The notes beneath the pieces were generated by a model that was not told the DNA's origin, did no database searches, and worked only from the letters and a program-made list of their open reading frames with translations. A stretch of DNA of 64,000 bases from Ureibacillus acetophenoni (GTDB taxonomy: Bacteria; Bacillota; Bacilli; Bacillales_A; Planococcaceae): the NCBI RefSeq assembly GCF_900220965.1, contig NZ_OBQC01000004.1:174311-238310 (forward strand), in the 5' to 3' direction. Positions 55,118-64,000 of this stretch are shown here, piece after piece (the first letter of the stretch is position 1; each line of letters opens with the position of its first letter). The position numbers were made by a program, and so were the translations under genes.

Positions 55118-56197
55118 TTATTTAGGCTCGTTAGGTACAACTAGAGAACCGTCGATAATTTGATTTTTGAAATCTTCAATAGCAGCTTTTGTTTCTTCAG
55201 AAATTGCTCCACGATCGTCAGCTAAACCAACACCGTTATCAGCTAAACCGTAAGTAATTAACTCTCCACCAGGGAAGTTACCTTCTTGAGCTAATTTAGA
55301 TACTTCTTGAGCAGCAACGTCAACACGTTTTAAAACTGAAGTTAATGTTACGTTTGTATCTGCATTTACTTGACCTTCATCGTATTGGTCACGGTCAACA
55401 CCGATTACCCATACGTTTGCATCTGCATCTTTTTGTTTACGTTCTTTTGCTTCTGTGAATAAACCGTTACCTACACCACCAGCAGCGTGGAAGATGATGT
55501 CAGCACCTTGGTCATACATTAATGCTGCGATTGAACGACCTTTTTCAGCATCGTCAAAGCTATCTGCATATTGTACTAATACTTCTACATCTGGGTTAGC
55601 AGCTTTAACACCTGCTTCGAATCCAGCTTGGAATCCACCGATAATCGCACCTTCCATACCACCGATGAAACCAACTTTACCAGTTTCAGTTTCAAGAGCA
55701 GCAGCTACACCAGCTAAGAATGATGCTTCGTTTGCTTTAAACATAATTGATGCTACGTTTGGAAGATCTGGAACAACTTCGTCGATGATTGCGATTTGCG
55801 CATCTTCACGTTGTTCAGCAACTTCTACTACAGCGTCATGTAATTTATATCCTACTGCGAATACTAAATCGAAATCACGTTGAATAAGGTTATTTAAGTT
55901 TTGTACATAGTCAGCTTCTGATTCAGATTGTAAGTAGTCGTAACCACCGTTACCTTTTGATAAGCCGTTATCTTTACCAAATTGCTCTAGACCTTCCCAA
56001 GTAGATTGGTTGAAAGAACGGTCATCTACTCCACCAACGTCAGTTACCATTGCAACTGAGAATGCGCTTTCATTGCTAGTAGTATCGCCTGTCGTTGTTG
56101 TACTTTCTCCGCCTTCTTCTTTAGCACCACAAGCACCAAGAAGTGTCCCAACAGCTAGTAAAGAAGCCATTGCAAAACCAAACTTACGTTTTTTCAT
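55118..56197 (-). CDS. BmpA/NupN-type nucleoside-binding lipoprotein, paralog 1
   Basis: A 359-aa lipid-anchored solute-binding protein that delivers nucleosides to NupOPQ. A signal peptide with lipobox LGAC at about 20-23 is followed by a Thr/Ser/Glu spacer and the BMP domain (AMVTDVGGVDDRSFNQSTWEGL, FAVGYKLHDAV, VGFIGGMEGAIIGGF, FHAAGGVGNGLF, NVWVIGVDRDQYDEG). It is nearly identical to paralog 2 over most of its length. ATG 56197 is preceded by GGGGGGA, a degraded form of the GGAGGT used by paralog 2. The two may differ in ligand or expression. Confidence 0.93.
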   Translation of the reverse strand: MKKRKFGFAMASLLAVGTLLGACGAKEEGGESTTTTGDTTSNESAFSVAMVTDVGGVDDRSFNQSTWEGLEQFGKDNGLSKGNGGYDYLQSESEADYVQNLNNLIQRDFDLVFAVGYKLHDAVVEVAEQREDAQIAIIDEVVPDLPNVASIMFKANEASFLAGVAAALETETGKVGFIGGMEGAIIGGFQAGFEAGVKAANPDVEVLVQYADSFDDAEKGRSIAALMYDQGADIIFHAAGGVGNGLFTEAKERKQKDADANVWVIGVDRDQYDEGQVNADTNVTLTSVLKRVDVAAQEVSKLAQEGNFPGGELITYGLADNGVGLADDRGAISEETKAAIEDFKNQIIDGSLVVPNEPK

Positions 56198-56539
56198 GAT
56201 TTTTGGTCCCCCCAAAGGATTTTAATGATATTAAATTAGCAGTGATTAAGTTCTACACTCTTGTTGATTCGTTAAGCTCAATTAACCTATTGTGATGAAC
56301 TTTCCTCCTAATCGTTCATTAATATATCATTTTTTACAAACTATTAAAATAGTTTTTACTTAAATCTGTTAAATTAATTCACTAAATGACGGTTTTTGTC
56401 GAAATTTAGACGAAATATTACACGCTAATTAAAGAAAAACTATTATTGTGACATACTAATAGACTTTAAGTCTGCGAGGTTTTGTAAATTTTATAATACG
56501 CTAAACATTATGGAGGTAGATTTCATTTCGATATAGTAC

Positions 56540-57085
56540 TTTTTAATGAGCTATTTGTCTGCGGTATGAGCAAGTTTTTGGAAGTTATGAGCGACTTTTG
56601 CACAATTACGAGCAACTTCCTGGTTGTTATGAGCGACTTTTGCACACTTACGAGCAACTCCGCTTCCTCTGTAATTTGATGAGCGGCTTCGACACACTTA
56701 TGAGCAACTTTTCCCACGATATGAGCATCTTCCTGATTGTTACGAGCAACTTCACTTCCTCTGCAATTTTATTGAGCGACTTCGGCACATTTATGAGCAA
56801 CTTTTACACGCTTACGAGCAACTTTCCACGCGATACGAGCAACTCCGCTTCCTCTGTAATTTTATGAGCGGCTTCGACACACTTATGAGCAACTTTTCCC
56901 ACGATATGAGCAACTTCCTGATTGTTATGAGCAACTTTCCACGCGATACGAGCAACTCCGCATCCCCTGTAATTTTATGAGCGACTATAGCACACTTATG
57001 AGCAACTTTTACACGCTTACGAGCAACTTCAGCACACTTATGAGCAACTTTTCACGCAATACGAGCAACTTTTATCTACTTATTA
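56540..57085. repeat. 21-bp tandem array D between nupN paralogs
   Basis: About 25 units start with GAGC(A/G)AC and are spaced 21 bp, with 29-30 bp spacings at 56652, 56744, 56837 and 56950, giving a higher-order period of about 92 bp. The consensus is TA(T/C)GAGCAACTTTT followed by a variable seven bases. There is no palindrome. Multiples of 3 produce spurious ORFs. The array separates the two binding-protein genes. Confidence 0.92.
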
Positions 57086-57142
57086 GTAATTTCATTAGAA
57101 TTTCCAAAATTCACCTAGCGAATTTCGAAGCAAATAAAAAAA

Positions 57143-57172
57143 CATGAAGACTAGCTACTGCCAGCCTTCATG
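57143..57172 (-). terminator. Terminator of the second nupN paralog
   Basis: A CATGAAG-CT / AG-CTTCATG stem with a T-rich tail on the minus strand; a homologue of the terminator at 55068. Confidence 0.8.
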
Positions 57173-57185
57173 CTTTAAGTGTATA

Positions 57186-58250
57186 TTATCGAGTTGGTGC
57201 AGTTGGAACTTCAATTGTACCATCAATAATTTTTTCTTTATAATCTTCAATTTGTGTTTTTGTATCTTCAGATAAAGCACCACGATCGTCAGCTAAGCTA
57301 ACACCGTTATCTGCTAAACCGTAAGTAATTAATTCTCCACCTGGGAATTTACCGTCTTGAGCTAATTTAGCTACTTCTTCTGCAGCAACACCAACTTCTT
57401 TTAATACAGATGTTAATACAACGTTTGTATCTGCATTTACTTGACCTTCGTCGTATTGGTCACGGTCAACACCGATTACCCATACGTTTGCATTTGGATC
57501 TTTTTGTTTACGTTCTTTTGCTTCTGTGAATAAACCGTTACCAGAACCACCAGCAGCGTGGAAGATAATGTCTGCGCCTTGGTCATACATTAATGCCGCA
57601 ATTGAGCGTCCTTTTTCTGGATCCGTGAAGCTATCTACATATTGTACAAATATTTCAACATCAGGGTTAGCTGCTTTAACACCAGCTACGTAACCAGCTT
57701 CAAATCCACCAACGATTGCACCTTCCATACCACCGATGAATCCAACTTTACCTGTTTTTGTTTCAAGTGCAGCTGCTACACCAGCTAAGTAAGAAGCTTC
57801 GTTTGCATTAAACATAATTGATGCTACGTTTGGAATATCTGGCACTACTTCGTCAATAATAGCGATTTGAGCATTTGGACGTTGTTCTGCTACTTCTACT
57901 ACAGCATTGTGAAGTTTAAATCCAACACCAAATACTAAGTCAAAATCACGTTGGATTAAGTTATTTAGATTTTGTACATAATCAGCTTCTGATTCAGATT
58001 GAAGGTAGTCGTAACCACCGTTACCTTTTGATAAACCGTTATCTTTACCGAATTTCTCGATTCCTTCCCAAGTTGATTGGTTGAAGGATTTGTCGTCAAC
58101 CCCACCTTCGTCAGTTACCATTGCAACTGAGAATGTGTCCTCTGCATTTTCTGCATTGTCTTTACCTTCTTCTTTCGTGCCACAAGCACCTAGAAGCGTA
58201 CCTACAGCTAGTAAAGAAGCCATCGCAAAACCAAATTTACGCTTTTTCAT
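57186..58250 (-). CDS. nupN: BmpA/NupN-type nucleoside-binding lipoprotein, paralog 2
   Basis: A 354-aa binding lipoprotein for the NupOPQ importer. Lipobox LGAC and the BMP domain match paralog 1 closely (AMVTDEGGVDDKSFNQSTWEGI, FGVGFKLHNAV, FHAAGGSGNGLF). The main differences are the spacer after the lipobox and the C terminus. Start ATG 58250 has GGAGGT 10 nt upstream. Gene plus terminator appear to have been duplicated as one block. It has its own promoter in 58260-58540. Confidence 0.93.
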   Translation of the reverse strand: MKKRKFGFAMASLLAVGTLLGACGTKEEGKDNAENAEDTFSVAMVTDEGGVDDKSFNQSTWEGIEKFGKDNGLSKGNGGYDYLQSESEADYVQNLNNLIQRDFDLVFGVGFKLHNAVVEVAEQRPNAQIAIIDEVVPDIPNVASIMFNANEASYLAGVAAALETKTGKVGFIGGMEGAIVGGFEAGYVAGVKAANPDVEIFVQYVDSFTDPEKGRSIAALMYDQGADIIFHAAGGSGNGLFTEAKERKQKDPNANVWVIGVDRDQYDEGQVNADTNVVLTSVLKEVGVAAEEVAKLAQDGKFPGGELITYGLADNGVSLADDRGALSEDTKTQIEDYKEKIIDGTIEVPTAPTR

Positions 58251-58540
58251 GTTGTTTTGTACCTCCAAAGGAATATAGTAAATAATTAGCAGTTCGTCTA
58301 AGGTGTCAGTCTACATCCTTTTAGCGAATTACATGGAATTCTATATAAGTTCAATATAGCCAAATGACTCAAAGCAAAATTACAAAAAGAATCTACCAAG
58401 TAATTACATATGATGTTGAACATTCCTACTAATTGGTTTTCAATATATCATCATTTACAAACAATTTAAATACTTTTTACAAACTTTTGTTGATAAATTT
58501 ACACAAAAGTTTGTTTTTTTGTCTAAAATGAGAACATATT

Positions 58541-60874
58541 TTAACTATTCTCAACATTCTGAATTAACACTTGTCTAGGTCTAGATCCATCAGGTGGTCC
58601 AACTACTCCACGCATTTCCATCTGATCGACAATCCGCGCAGCCCTCGAATAACCAATTCTGAACCGTCTTTGCAACATTGAAACAGAAGCCGTCTGCATT
58701 TCTACGACTAACTGAACCGCATCGTCGTATAAATCGTCCACTTCTTCTTCAATTGCTTTTTCTGGTTCATCTGTAGGAATCATCGTTTCATCATAATGAG
58801 CTTTTTGTTGTTCAATTACATAGTCAACAACAGCCTCAACTTCCGCATCCGAGACAAATGCCCCTTGCACACGAACCGGTTTCGATTCGCCTGCCGGTAA
58901 AAATAACATATCACCTCTTCCTAACAATCGTTCTGCACCGCCCATATCTAGTATTGTGCGCGAATCGATTGCAGATGATACAGCAAAGGCAATACGAGAT
59001 GGTATATTCGCTTTAATGACACCAGTGATAACATCAACTGACGGTCTTTGTGTTGCGATAATTAAGTGAATACCTGCAGCACGAGCCATTTGTGCTAAAC
59101 GAGTAATAGAATCCTCAACATCGTGGGAAGCTACCATCATTAAGTCAGCTAACTCGTCAATAACAACGACAATATAAGGTAGTTTTGGATGTTTCTCGTC
59201 ATTTTCAGCGTTGAATTTTTCGATATGATCGTTATAACCTTTAATATTTCTCGTTCCCGTGTGTGAGAATAAATCATATCTTCTCTCCATTTCGGAAACG
59301 ACTTTTTGTAATGCTTGCGAAGCTTTACGCGCATCCGTTACAACAGGTGCAAGTAGATGCGGAATACCGTTATATACATTTAACTCAACCATTTTCGGGT
59401 CGATTAACATCATTTTTACTTCATGTGGTGCCGCACGCATTAAAATCGATACAATAATGCCGTTAATACAAACCGATTTACCACTACCAGTAGAACCAGC
59501 TACAAGTAAATGAGGCATTTTATTTAATTCTGATAATATAGCTTGTCCAGTAATGTCGCGCCCAAATCCGATAAGTAATTTGGAATCAGGACGATTATTC
59601 TCTTTTGCTTCTAACACTTCACGTAACGTTACGATGGCAACTTCACTATTTGGCACTTCAATACCAATTGCAGATTTGCCTGGGATCGGAGCTTCCATAC
59701 GAATATCTTTTGCAGCAAGTGCTAATGCAAGGTCATCCTGTAAGCTAACAACTTTACTTACTTTTACTCCAACATCCGGCAAGATTTCGTATTTTGTTAC
59801 TGCAGGGCCAAGGTGAACTTGTGTCACCCGGGCTTTTACGCCAAAACTATGGAAGGTTTGCTCTAATTTTTTTGCATTCATCTGTATAACAGAGTATTCG
59901 CCACTTTGATCATGTTCTGGTGGCAGTTGCAATAAATTCATCGTTGGAAGGATGTACTCTTCATTTTCCACATTCGTTTGAACGGCTTTTTGTAAAGCAT
60001 TGTCAAATTCATCGTCAGTTTCTTTATTTTCTTGGGCCGGTTCTGGCTTTGGTGTTTCTTGCTTAATGTTTTGTGTAAAGGCTGAGATAATTGGTTCCTT
60101 TACTGGTTCTCTGAAGATCGTCTGTTCTTGAAAGGGAACAGGATCGTCCTCATAAGTATCCATACTCGTTGCAACGACTTCATTGGCAGGATTATTTTCC
60201 TTTTTAGCCCCACGCTTTTCACGTCGTTTCGGTTCTTCTTTATCTTTAGTATTCCCGCTTCGTTTCGGTTTTTTCTTACGCTCTAATCTTTTCTTAAACT
60301 CCGGACCTTTTTCAACAATAAATGGTATAAGTGCTTTTCCAGTAATTAATATAAGTCCGATGAATAAAATCACCCATGCTGTCACCTTCGCTCCACTTGC
60401 ATCAAATAATACGTGGAATAAACTAAATAGAATTGCACCTAACATTCCCCCGCCAAGTGCATCGCTACGGTCAACAATTCCATTGTTTTCTATTAGTATT
60501 CTCCAAGTTTCCCTTAACACCGAATCAGAATTTAAAGCATCTCTTCTAGTCAAATCTTCAAATAGGAAACTATGACTGAAGATTGATAAACTTGAAATGA
60601 TTAAGATAAAGCCAATAATTATACGATCTCTTAATGAGATTCCTTTACGCTGAATCATAATGACTACAGCTAAAAATACAGAAATGATTGGAATAAAAAT
60701 ATATAAATTTCCTAATAGAAACATTGATGCGGATTGCACAATACTTCCGACTACTCCAAATTCAAAAAATACGATGATTCCAAAAGCGATTAAGATTAAC
60801 CCTAAAATTTCATATATGAGCGGACTACCTTTAGACTTTGCCTTCGTGGAAGGTCTTCTTTTTCTTTGTGCCAT
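58541..60874 (-). CDS. spoIIIE: FtsK/SpoIIIE DNA translocase
   Basis: A 777-aa septal DNA pump that moves chromosomes through the division or sporulation septum. Four membrane helices lie within residues 20-185, followed by a charged Pro/Glu/Lys linker (190-310). The motor domain has Walker [16 protein letters not shown] near 461 and Walker [15 protein letters not shown]. The C-terminal gamma winged helix ([23 protein letters not shown]) reads chromosomal SRS sequences. Start ATG 60874 has AGGTGA 5 nt upstream; GTG 60883 overlaps it. Confidence 0.97.
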   Translation of the reverse strand: MAQRKRRPSTKAKSKGSPLIYEILGLILIAFGIIVFFEFGVVGSIVQSASMFLLGNLYIFIPIISVFLAVVIMIQRKGISLRDRIIIGFILIISSLSIFSHSFLFEDLTRRDALNSDSVLRETWRILIENNGIVDRSDALGGGMLGAILFSLFHVLFDASGAKVTAWVILFIGLILITGKALIPFIVEKGPEFKKRLERKKKPKRSGNTKDKEEPKRREKRGAKKENNPANEVVATSMDTYEDDPVPFQEQTIFREPVKEPIISAFTQNIKQETPKPEPAQENKETDDEFDNALQKAVQTNVENEEYILPTMNLLQLPPEHDQSGEYSVIQMNAKKLEQTFHSFGVKARVTQVHLGPAVTKYEILPDVGVKVSKVVSLQDDLALALAAKDIRMEAPIPGKSAIGIEVPNSEVAIVTLREVLEAKENNRPDSKLLIGFGRDITGQAILSELNKMPHLLVAGSTGSGKSVCINGIIVSILMRAAPHEVKMMLIDPKMVELNVYNGIPHLLAPVVTDARKASQALQKVVSEMERRYDLFSHTGTRNIKGYNDHIEKFNAENDEKHPKLPYIVVVIDELADLMMVASHDVEDSITRLAQMARAAGIHLIIATQRPSVDVITGVIKANIPSRIAFAVSSAIDSRTILDMGGAERLLGRGDMLFLPAGESKPVRVQGAFVSDAEVEAVVDYVIEQQKAHYDETMIPTDEPEKAIEEEVDDLYDDAVQLVVEMQTASVSMLQRRFRIGYSRAARIVDQMEMRGVVGPPDGSRPRQVLIQNVENS

Positions 60875-61010
60875 AACATTCACCTATTTCTTCACTGAAA
60901 TTCTTTTTATTTTTTTGGACAGTCGAACTCCCCTAACTACTCAAAACGTGAGTTGAAAGTAATGAACTTTCCCCAATTTTTGAGTTAATTCTACATAGTT
61001 GAACTGAAAA

Positions 61011-61048
61011 AGGATTTCCTTCCCCGTATATTCGGTTAAGAAAATCCT
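61011..61048 (-). terminator. Terminator of rnjB
   Basis: AGGATTT-CTT pairs with AAG-AAATCCT around a loop of about 16 nt and TTTTT follows on the minus strand. Confidence 0.8.
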
Positions 61049-61087
61049 CCTTTGTTCTATCATTAACTTTACAACGTACGATGATGA

Positions 61088-62755
61088 TTAGTACTCCATA
61101 ATAATTGGAATAATCATTGGACGGCGTTTTGTTTGTTGGAATAGATATGCATTTAAAGTATCGCGTATTTCTTGTTTAATGTTTGTCCATTCAAACGTTT
61201 CTTTCGCTACATACTTTTCAATTACTCCGCGAGCTAATTCAGTTGCTTCAACGATTAACTCTTCAGATTCACGAACATAAACGAATCCACGAGAAATGAT
61301 TTCCGGTCCTGATGCAATTTTCTTTTGTGCACGGTTTAACGTCACAACGATGATGAAAATTCCGTCTTGCGAAAGAAGTTTACGATCTCTTAATACGATG
61401 TTTCCAACGTCACCAATACCAATACCATCGATTAAGACGTTACCAGCTTGGACACGACCGCTCATACGCATTTTTCCACTTTTATATTCAACAATGTCGC
61501 CTTTATCTGCGATGAAAATTTGAGACTTTTGCATTCCAACAGCTTGCGCTATTTTAGAATGGGCAATTAACATTCGATATTCGCCTTGAATCGGGATTAA
61601 ATACTTCGGCTTTAATAAGTTCAACATTAATTTTAAGTCTTCTTGACTTCCGTGCCCTGAGACATGGATCTTTTTATCTGCAGTTAAAACAGTAGCTCCA
61701 GCTTTCGCTAAGTTATTCATGGCACTGCCAATTTGAATTTCCATCCCTGGAGATGGAGTAAATGTGATTAGTACAGTGTCTGTATCTTTTATTCGGATAT
61801 CACGGTGTTGTTTTTTGACAATCTTATCAAGTGCATCAAGTGGTTCACCTTGATTTCCTGTCACAATGATAATTAACTCATCATCATTGTATTTATGAAT
61901 ATCTTGTACAGGGATTAATGTTTCTTCGTCAATCTTTAAGTAACCAAGATTTACACCAATATTAATAACCTTTTCTAAGCTTTTACCAATTAGCGCAACT
62001 TTGCGGTTTGATTCTTGGGCATGGCTAAATACTTGTTGAATTCGAATAAAGTTCGATGCATACACCGCCACTAAAATACGTGCAGGTGCTGAATAGAAAA
62101 GTTTCGCTAATCTTTCTTCAATTACGGTTTCACTCGTTGTATGTCCTGGTCGCTCTGCTTCAGTAGATTCAGATAATAATAGAAAAACGCCCTCATCACC
62201 TAACTGGGCCATCTTTGCTAAGTCTGGTTGATACTTTCCTTTTGCAGATTGATCAAATTTAAATTCACCAGTGTAAACAATCGCACCTTCAGAAGTATGG
62301 AAAACGATTGCTAATGAATCAGGAATACTATGTGTCACATGGAAAAACGTCACATATGTAGAGTTGAAATTCATACGGCTTCTATTCGTTACTTCAAAGA
62401 ACTTTACTGGATGTGGAACATGTAAATCTTTTAGGTGCTCCTTCGCTAAAGCAATCGTTAGCTTTGAGCCATAAACCGGAGCTTGAATTTTTTGAAGTAC
62501 GTAAGCAATAGCTCCAATTGCATCTTCATGTCCATGGGTTAAGAAAATACCCTTTACTCTTTCTTTATTTTCTACTAGGTACGTGATATCTGGAATAACG
62601 ATATCAATTCCAAGCATTTCGTCTTCTGGGAACATTAAACCACTGTCCACAACGAAAAGTTCGTCATCGATTTCGATCACGTACATCGACTTTCCGATTT
62701 CCCCAACTCCTCCAAGGGGGATTACTCGGATTACTTCATTTTTTGTAATTGTCAC
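61088..62755 (-). CDS. rnjB: Ribonuclease J2
   Basis: A 555-aa metallo-beta-lactamase/beta-CASP ribonuclease. The metal motif THGHEDAIGA is near residue 73, with HVTHSIPDSL, YTGEFKFD and ISGHGSQEDL-like VSGHGSQEDL downstream. RnjB forms a complex with RnjA for 5'-3' decay and RNA maturation; position beside spoIIIE and the HEDAIG variant (rather than HEDHIG) favour J2 over J1. GTG 62755 is the start because AGGAGG lies exactly 7 nt upstream; a 24-residue upstream extension has none. Unlike Bacillus subtilis, no tepA lies between rnjB and spoIIIE. Confidence 0.94.
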   Translation of the reverse strand: MTITKNEVIRVIPLGGVGEIGKSMYVIEIDDELFVVDSGLMFPEDEMLGIDIVIPDITYLVENKERVKGIFLTHGHEDAIGAIAYVLQKIQAPVYGSKLTIALAKEHLKDLHVPHPVKFFEVTNRSRMNFNSTYVTFFHVTHSIPDSLAIVFHTSEGAIVYTGEFKFDQSAKGKYQPDLAKMAQLGDEGVFLLLSESTEAERPGHTTSETVIEERLAKLFYSAPARILVAVYASNFIRIQQVFSHAQESNRKVALIGKSLEKVINIGVNLGYLKIDEETLIPVQDIHKYNDDELIIIVTGNQGEPLDALDKIVKKQHRDIRIKDTDTVLITFTPSPGMEIQIGSAMNNLAKAGATVLTADKKIHVSGHGSQEDLKLMLNLLKPKYLIPIQGEYRMLIAHSKIAQAVGMQKSQIFIADKGDIVEYKSGKMRMSGRVQAGNVLIDGIGIGDVGNIVLRDRKLLSQDGIFIIVVTLNRAQKKIASGPEIISRGFVYVRESEELIVEATELARGVIEKYVAKETFEWTNIKQEIRDTLNAYLFQQTKRRPMIIPIIMEY

Positions 62756-63105
62756 TTGATTTCCTCCTATATCAATACGCCATAGATTAGGTATGAGTTT
62801 TGGTGGGAGCTTATTTACACGATTCACTCCTTGAAAACTTCTCTACCCTTTCTATGGCACAACTTTACTCAACTTACGTTTTTTACGTCTGCTGAATAGT
62901 TTTTAAATTTGTTGCATTTCGTCCATTTAACTCGTCTAGACAAATGCTGAATAAAGTTGTATATCCCGAACAAAACAACCACTTATTAACCATTATAAGG
63001 TGTTGATGGATATATAACAAATAAAAAGTGAAAAGGTTGGGAGGAAATAAAATAGAGGTTGATATAAAGGAGTAGTTAAGGTTTGGTTGAATTTTACTAT
63101 TAAAA
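62756..63105. other. Gene-free stretch upstream of rnjB
   Basis: About 350 nt with the rnjB promoter region and no ORF with a ribosome site. Nothing else recognised. Confidence 0.45.
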
Positions 63106-63109
63106 GTGG

Positions 63110-63140
63110 AGCAGACTTGAGTTCTCTATATAAGTCTGCT
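63110..63140 (-). terminator. Terminator of the 185-aa protein gene
   Basis: AGCAGACTT / AAGTCTGCT with a 13-nt loop and a modest T-rich tail on the minus strand. Confidence 0.7.
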
Positions 63141-63153
63141 ACTTGGATAACGG

Positions 63154-63711
63154 TTATGAATAAGTTTCGGCTAATTCATATTTGTGCTTTTGTTTATTAT
63201 ATTTATAAAGTTGAGCGGTCACTTCTTGCTTAGGTTCCGTTTTTATTAAGCTGTAATAGAGTTCATTTCCTCCAGCGTCAAAACTAATTGTTCCATTTTG
63301 TTTGATATCAGTTGGAGCTATATGATGACTGACAAAGTACCGCGCCAAGCCATCCCAAACATCTTGATAGCCCTCTGGTGTGTAGCGGATTACATAATGA
63401 TAGGATTCAACATACCCTGTTCCGCTCGTACCTGCTGTAAGAACGATTTTTTGATCCTTCTCCATCGCGCCAATAATATCTACGCTTTCCACAAACGAAT
63501 CCTTACAGTAAACCTCGTCATAATGATCTCCATGTTTTTCAAAAATAACAAACACCGAGTTAACCATATCCACATTAATAAAAGCAGCAATTTGCTCACT
63601 ATCATAAGGTTTCATGTTTACTTTCATCACAGTAATCTCTTCACGTTTTATCTCGTCAGGGTAGCGAAATCTTTTGCGCAGTGAATGATATAACCAATCT
63701 GGAACCAACAA
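63154..63711 (-). CDS. Hypothetical protein, 185 aa
   Basis: I do not recognise this family. It is a soluble, Tyr/Asp/Lys-rich protein with beta-strand-like alternation (SVFVIFEKHGDHYDEVYCKD, KIVLTAGTSGTGYVESYHYVIRY) and no signal peptide. Start TTG 63711 is preceded by GGAGGG; an adjacent TTG at 63708 is equally possible. It is monocistronic, with its own terminator. Confidence 0.7.
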   Translation of the reverse strand: MLVPDWLYHSLRKRFRYPDEIKREEITVMKVNMKPYDSEQIAAFINVDMVNSVFVIFEKHGDHYDEVYCKDSFVESVDIIGAMEKDQKIVLTAGTSGTGYVESYHYVIRYTPEGYQDVWDGLARYFVSHHIAPTDIKQNGTISFDAGGNELYYSLIKTEPKQEVTAQLYKYNKQKHKYELAETYS

Positions 63712-63909
63712 AATCCCTCCAATTTAATTTGAGTAAATGAAAAACGCGCATGTGGACGACTTTTCAACATCGACATTAAGTTATGTGAGATGTCATATTT
63801 TGGTTAGTTCAAATAGTGGAGGTTTCTGAGGATTGATTCGAAAGACTGTAAAATTGAGGAAAAAGCACTCTTTTGTGTTATATAACTAAAGTAATGAAGG
63901 TGGGGTGTA

Positions 63910-64000
63910 TTTCGCAAGTAAAAATTGAGCCATTTATTAATTAAAAACTGAGCCACTTAAACCGAACTATTTTCTAGCCATTCTTTTGTATCTAATATTC
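63910..64000. mobile_element. Possible IS21-like element end at the window edge
   Basis: Two direct copies of TAAAAA(T/C)TGAGCCA, near 63920 and 63943, resemble the multiple TGAGCCA terminal repeats of IS21-family elements. No transposase frame is in the window, so this is only a hint. The rest of 63712-64000 shows no gene. Confidence 0.25.

Noticed and set aside
56523..56867. Open frames with repetitive peptides in array D
   Set aside because: The 21-bp period keeps frames open on both strands; there is no start context and no conserved protein feature.
58260..58540. Purine riboswitch upstream of nupN
   Set aside because: None of the conserved loop and junction sequences of a guanine/adenine aptamer is visible.

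Overview
The window is chromosomal DNA of a low-GC Gram-positive, endospore-forming bacterium of the Bacillales. The block rnjB - ftsK/spoIIIE - ymfF - ymfH - ymfI - ymfJ - ymfK - ymfM(rodZ) - pgsA - cinA - recA - rny is the conserved Bacillus order. Long noncoding tandem repeats, frequent TTG starts and the inserted nupNOPQ-type operon make me favour a Planococcaceae-like genus (Lysinibacillus/Psychrobacillus group); that placement is inference. Most genes lie on the minus strand. No rRNA, tRNA, CRISPR array or intact prophage is visible.

Layout. 1-8.5 kb: an unknown protein, a PAS-GGDEF-EAL-PilZ c-di-GMP protein, a frameshifted HDAC-like deacetylase divergent from a LuxR-type regulator, and an amino acid permease. 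8.8-18.1 kb: an acyl-CoA synthetase, then a glycerol regulon (unrecognised membrane protein, glpK, glpP, glpD, ThDP enzyme). Three of its transcription units start with the same 13-nt RNA motif fused to an intrinsic terminator, the expected layout for GlpP antitermination. 18.5-19.0 kb: a toxin-antitoxin pair with a frameshifted RelE/ParE-type toxin. 19.4-22.1 kb: an abgT-type transporter plus M20 amidohydrolase. 22.6-23.1 kb: a noncoding element with inverted ends. 23.2-24.5 kb: a preQ1 riboswitch with queF and a VUT transporter. 24.5-30.5 kb: an AhpD-like double-domain protein, an APC permease with a PatB/MalY C-S lyase divergent from a MarR regulator, and an orphan asparagine-synthetase-like ligase. 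30.7-47.2 kb: core genes rny, recA, cinA, pgsA, ymfM, ymfK, ymfJ, ymfI, ymfH and ymfF, with two small lipoproteins. 47.6-50.2 kb: a PepSY protein, an SDR and a TetR regulator divergent from an FMN reductase. 51.0-58.3 kb: a NupNOPQ-type nucleoside ABC importer with two paralogous binding lipoproteins. 58.5-62.8 kb: ftsK/spoIIIE and rnjB. The right edge may touch an IS21-like end.

The most unusual feature is noncoding. At least six intergenic loci carry tandem arrays with a 51-52 bp unit. Each unit is an imperfect palindrome (8-10 nt arms, short loop) followed by a pyrimidine-rich linker of about 27 nt. Stem sequences differ between arrays and even switch inside one array, while unit length, register and linker style stay fixed. 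Paired changes in the two arms, with G-T wobble intermediates, suggest the hairpin itself is maintained. A separate 21-bp array lies between the two lipoprotein paralogs, and a multibranched GC-rich hairpin lies upstream of rny. All work was by eye; no database search or folding program was run.
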